From positions 1,922,001 to 1,986,000 of the forward strand of contig JAWPGT010000001.1 of the NCBI GenBank assembly GCA_034638255.1: a stretch of DNA of 64,000 nt, written 5' to 3'. This DNA comes from Coprinus comatus (Eukaryota > Basidiomycota > Agaricomycetes > Agaricales > Agaricaceae). Both the position numbers and the translations under genes were made by a program. Positions 63,596 through 64,000 of this stretch are shown here, piece after piece. The notes under the pieces were generated by a model, which had not been told where the DNA came from, made no database searches, and saw only the letters and a list, made by a program, of their open reading frames with translations. Position 1 is the first letter of the stretch. Each line of letters opens with the position of its first letter.

Positions 63596-64000
63596 ATGGT
63601 ATGTTCAGAAACAAGGAATTTCAGTTGTATCTTATAGAATATTGTTATTACAGATCGTGCGTGTAAGATCAAAAGACGGCAACTTTCGCTTTGATCTCCA
63701 ACCTTCCGATGATGTAAAGGTGTTATTGGAAAAGGTGTGTACATGGTACTGACACTGGCTGAGTGTTAATGCAACAGCTCTCAATATTGCGTTAGATTTT
63801 AGGAACAACTACGGATGCGGATCCATCTAGTATCACAATATCCAATCAACCAAGGGGAAATGAGGTCAAGATTCAGGATCTGCTAGGAAGGTCGCTAGAT
63901 AAGCTTGGACTGAGGTGAGAACTTGACCTTTTAATGCTTTTATAAACCATTAACATGAAACAGTCACGGCGACCTGATTTTTGTAGCATATAAGTCAAAA
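63596..64000 (+). CDS. NPL4: NPL4 (partial, 5' end): Cdc48/p97 ubiquitin cofactor
   Basis: Part of the Cdc48-Ufd1-Npl4 segregase that extracts ubiquitinated proteins, as in ER-associated degradation. Only the N-terminal ubiquitin-like domain is in the window. The ATG at 63596-63598 is followed directly by a GTATGT donor; the intron ends at 63653 and the next exon reads IVRVRSKDGNFRFDLQPSDD-VKVLLEK. After another intron comes ILGTTTDADPSSITISNQPR-GNEVKIQDLLGRSLDKLGL, then a further intron and HGDLIFVAYKS. The pattern R-x-R-S-x-D-G-x-x-R and LGL-x-HGDL-IF is that of NPL4. The gene runs off the right edge. Confidence 0.87.

Overview
This window is nuclear DNA of a filamentous fungus, most likely a basidiomycete mushroom relative (Agaricomycetes). 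The evidence is dense, 50-70 nt GT-AG introns in almost every gene, intron-bearing nuclear tRNA, and a gene set of ordinary fungal housekeeping functions. Gene models below were built by hand from splice signals and recognised protein families. Where an ORF is broken by introns, the coordinates are the whole coding span including introns. No mobile element, CRISPR array or prokaryotic-style cluster was recognised.

Layout. The left end carries a complete MFS drug-type exporter (24-2620), then about 3.2 kb with no recognisable gene. Next come a choline/ethanolamine kinase with a poly-Gln tract (5790-7435, +), a TIS11/tristetraprolin-type CCCH mRNA-binding protein (8511-10896, -) and the large proteasome activator BLM10/PA200 (12253-20055, -). 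A mitochondrial and metabolic block follows: AIM18-like CHI-fold protein, phytanoyl-CoA dioxygenase-like oxygenase, TIM21, V-ATPase subunit F (VMA7) and ECD/SGT1. Then come AP-3 sigma, Mediator subunit MED6, an NRAMP metal transporter and a C2H2 transcription factor. An intron-containing tRNA-Lys, MCM5, COP9 signalosome subunit CSN6 and tRNA-Thr lead to two protein kinases (a FRAY-type STE20 kinase and an SR-protein kinase) in divergent orientation. The right third holds a GPI-type chitin deacetylase, a SET/NAP histone chaperone, SAC1 phosphoinositide phosphatase, U2 snRNP A', a DUF4149/TMEM205-like membrane protein, the Rieske protein of complex III, a glycerophosphodiester phosphodiesterase, COX19 (a small three-exon gene with no long ORF), a CYS3/MET28-like bZIP factor and the 5' end of NPL4.

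The genes are not a functional cluster. The arrangement is typical of a compact fungal genome with several short head-to-head promoters: VMA7/ECD about 100 bp, MED6/NRAMP about 114 bp, SAC1/U2A' about 63 bp. The most notable observations are at gene-structure level. BLM10 has a 9-nt microexon, and its proteasome-binding Y-Y-A tail is split by an intron so that the last exon codes for little more than one residue. NPL4 appears to have a first coding exon consisting only of ATG. TIM21 needs a GC-AG intron and then shows an apparent one-base frameshift. The FRAY kinase has DLG in place of DFG and a long activation-segment insertion. I did not find a convincing undescribed system.
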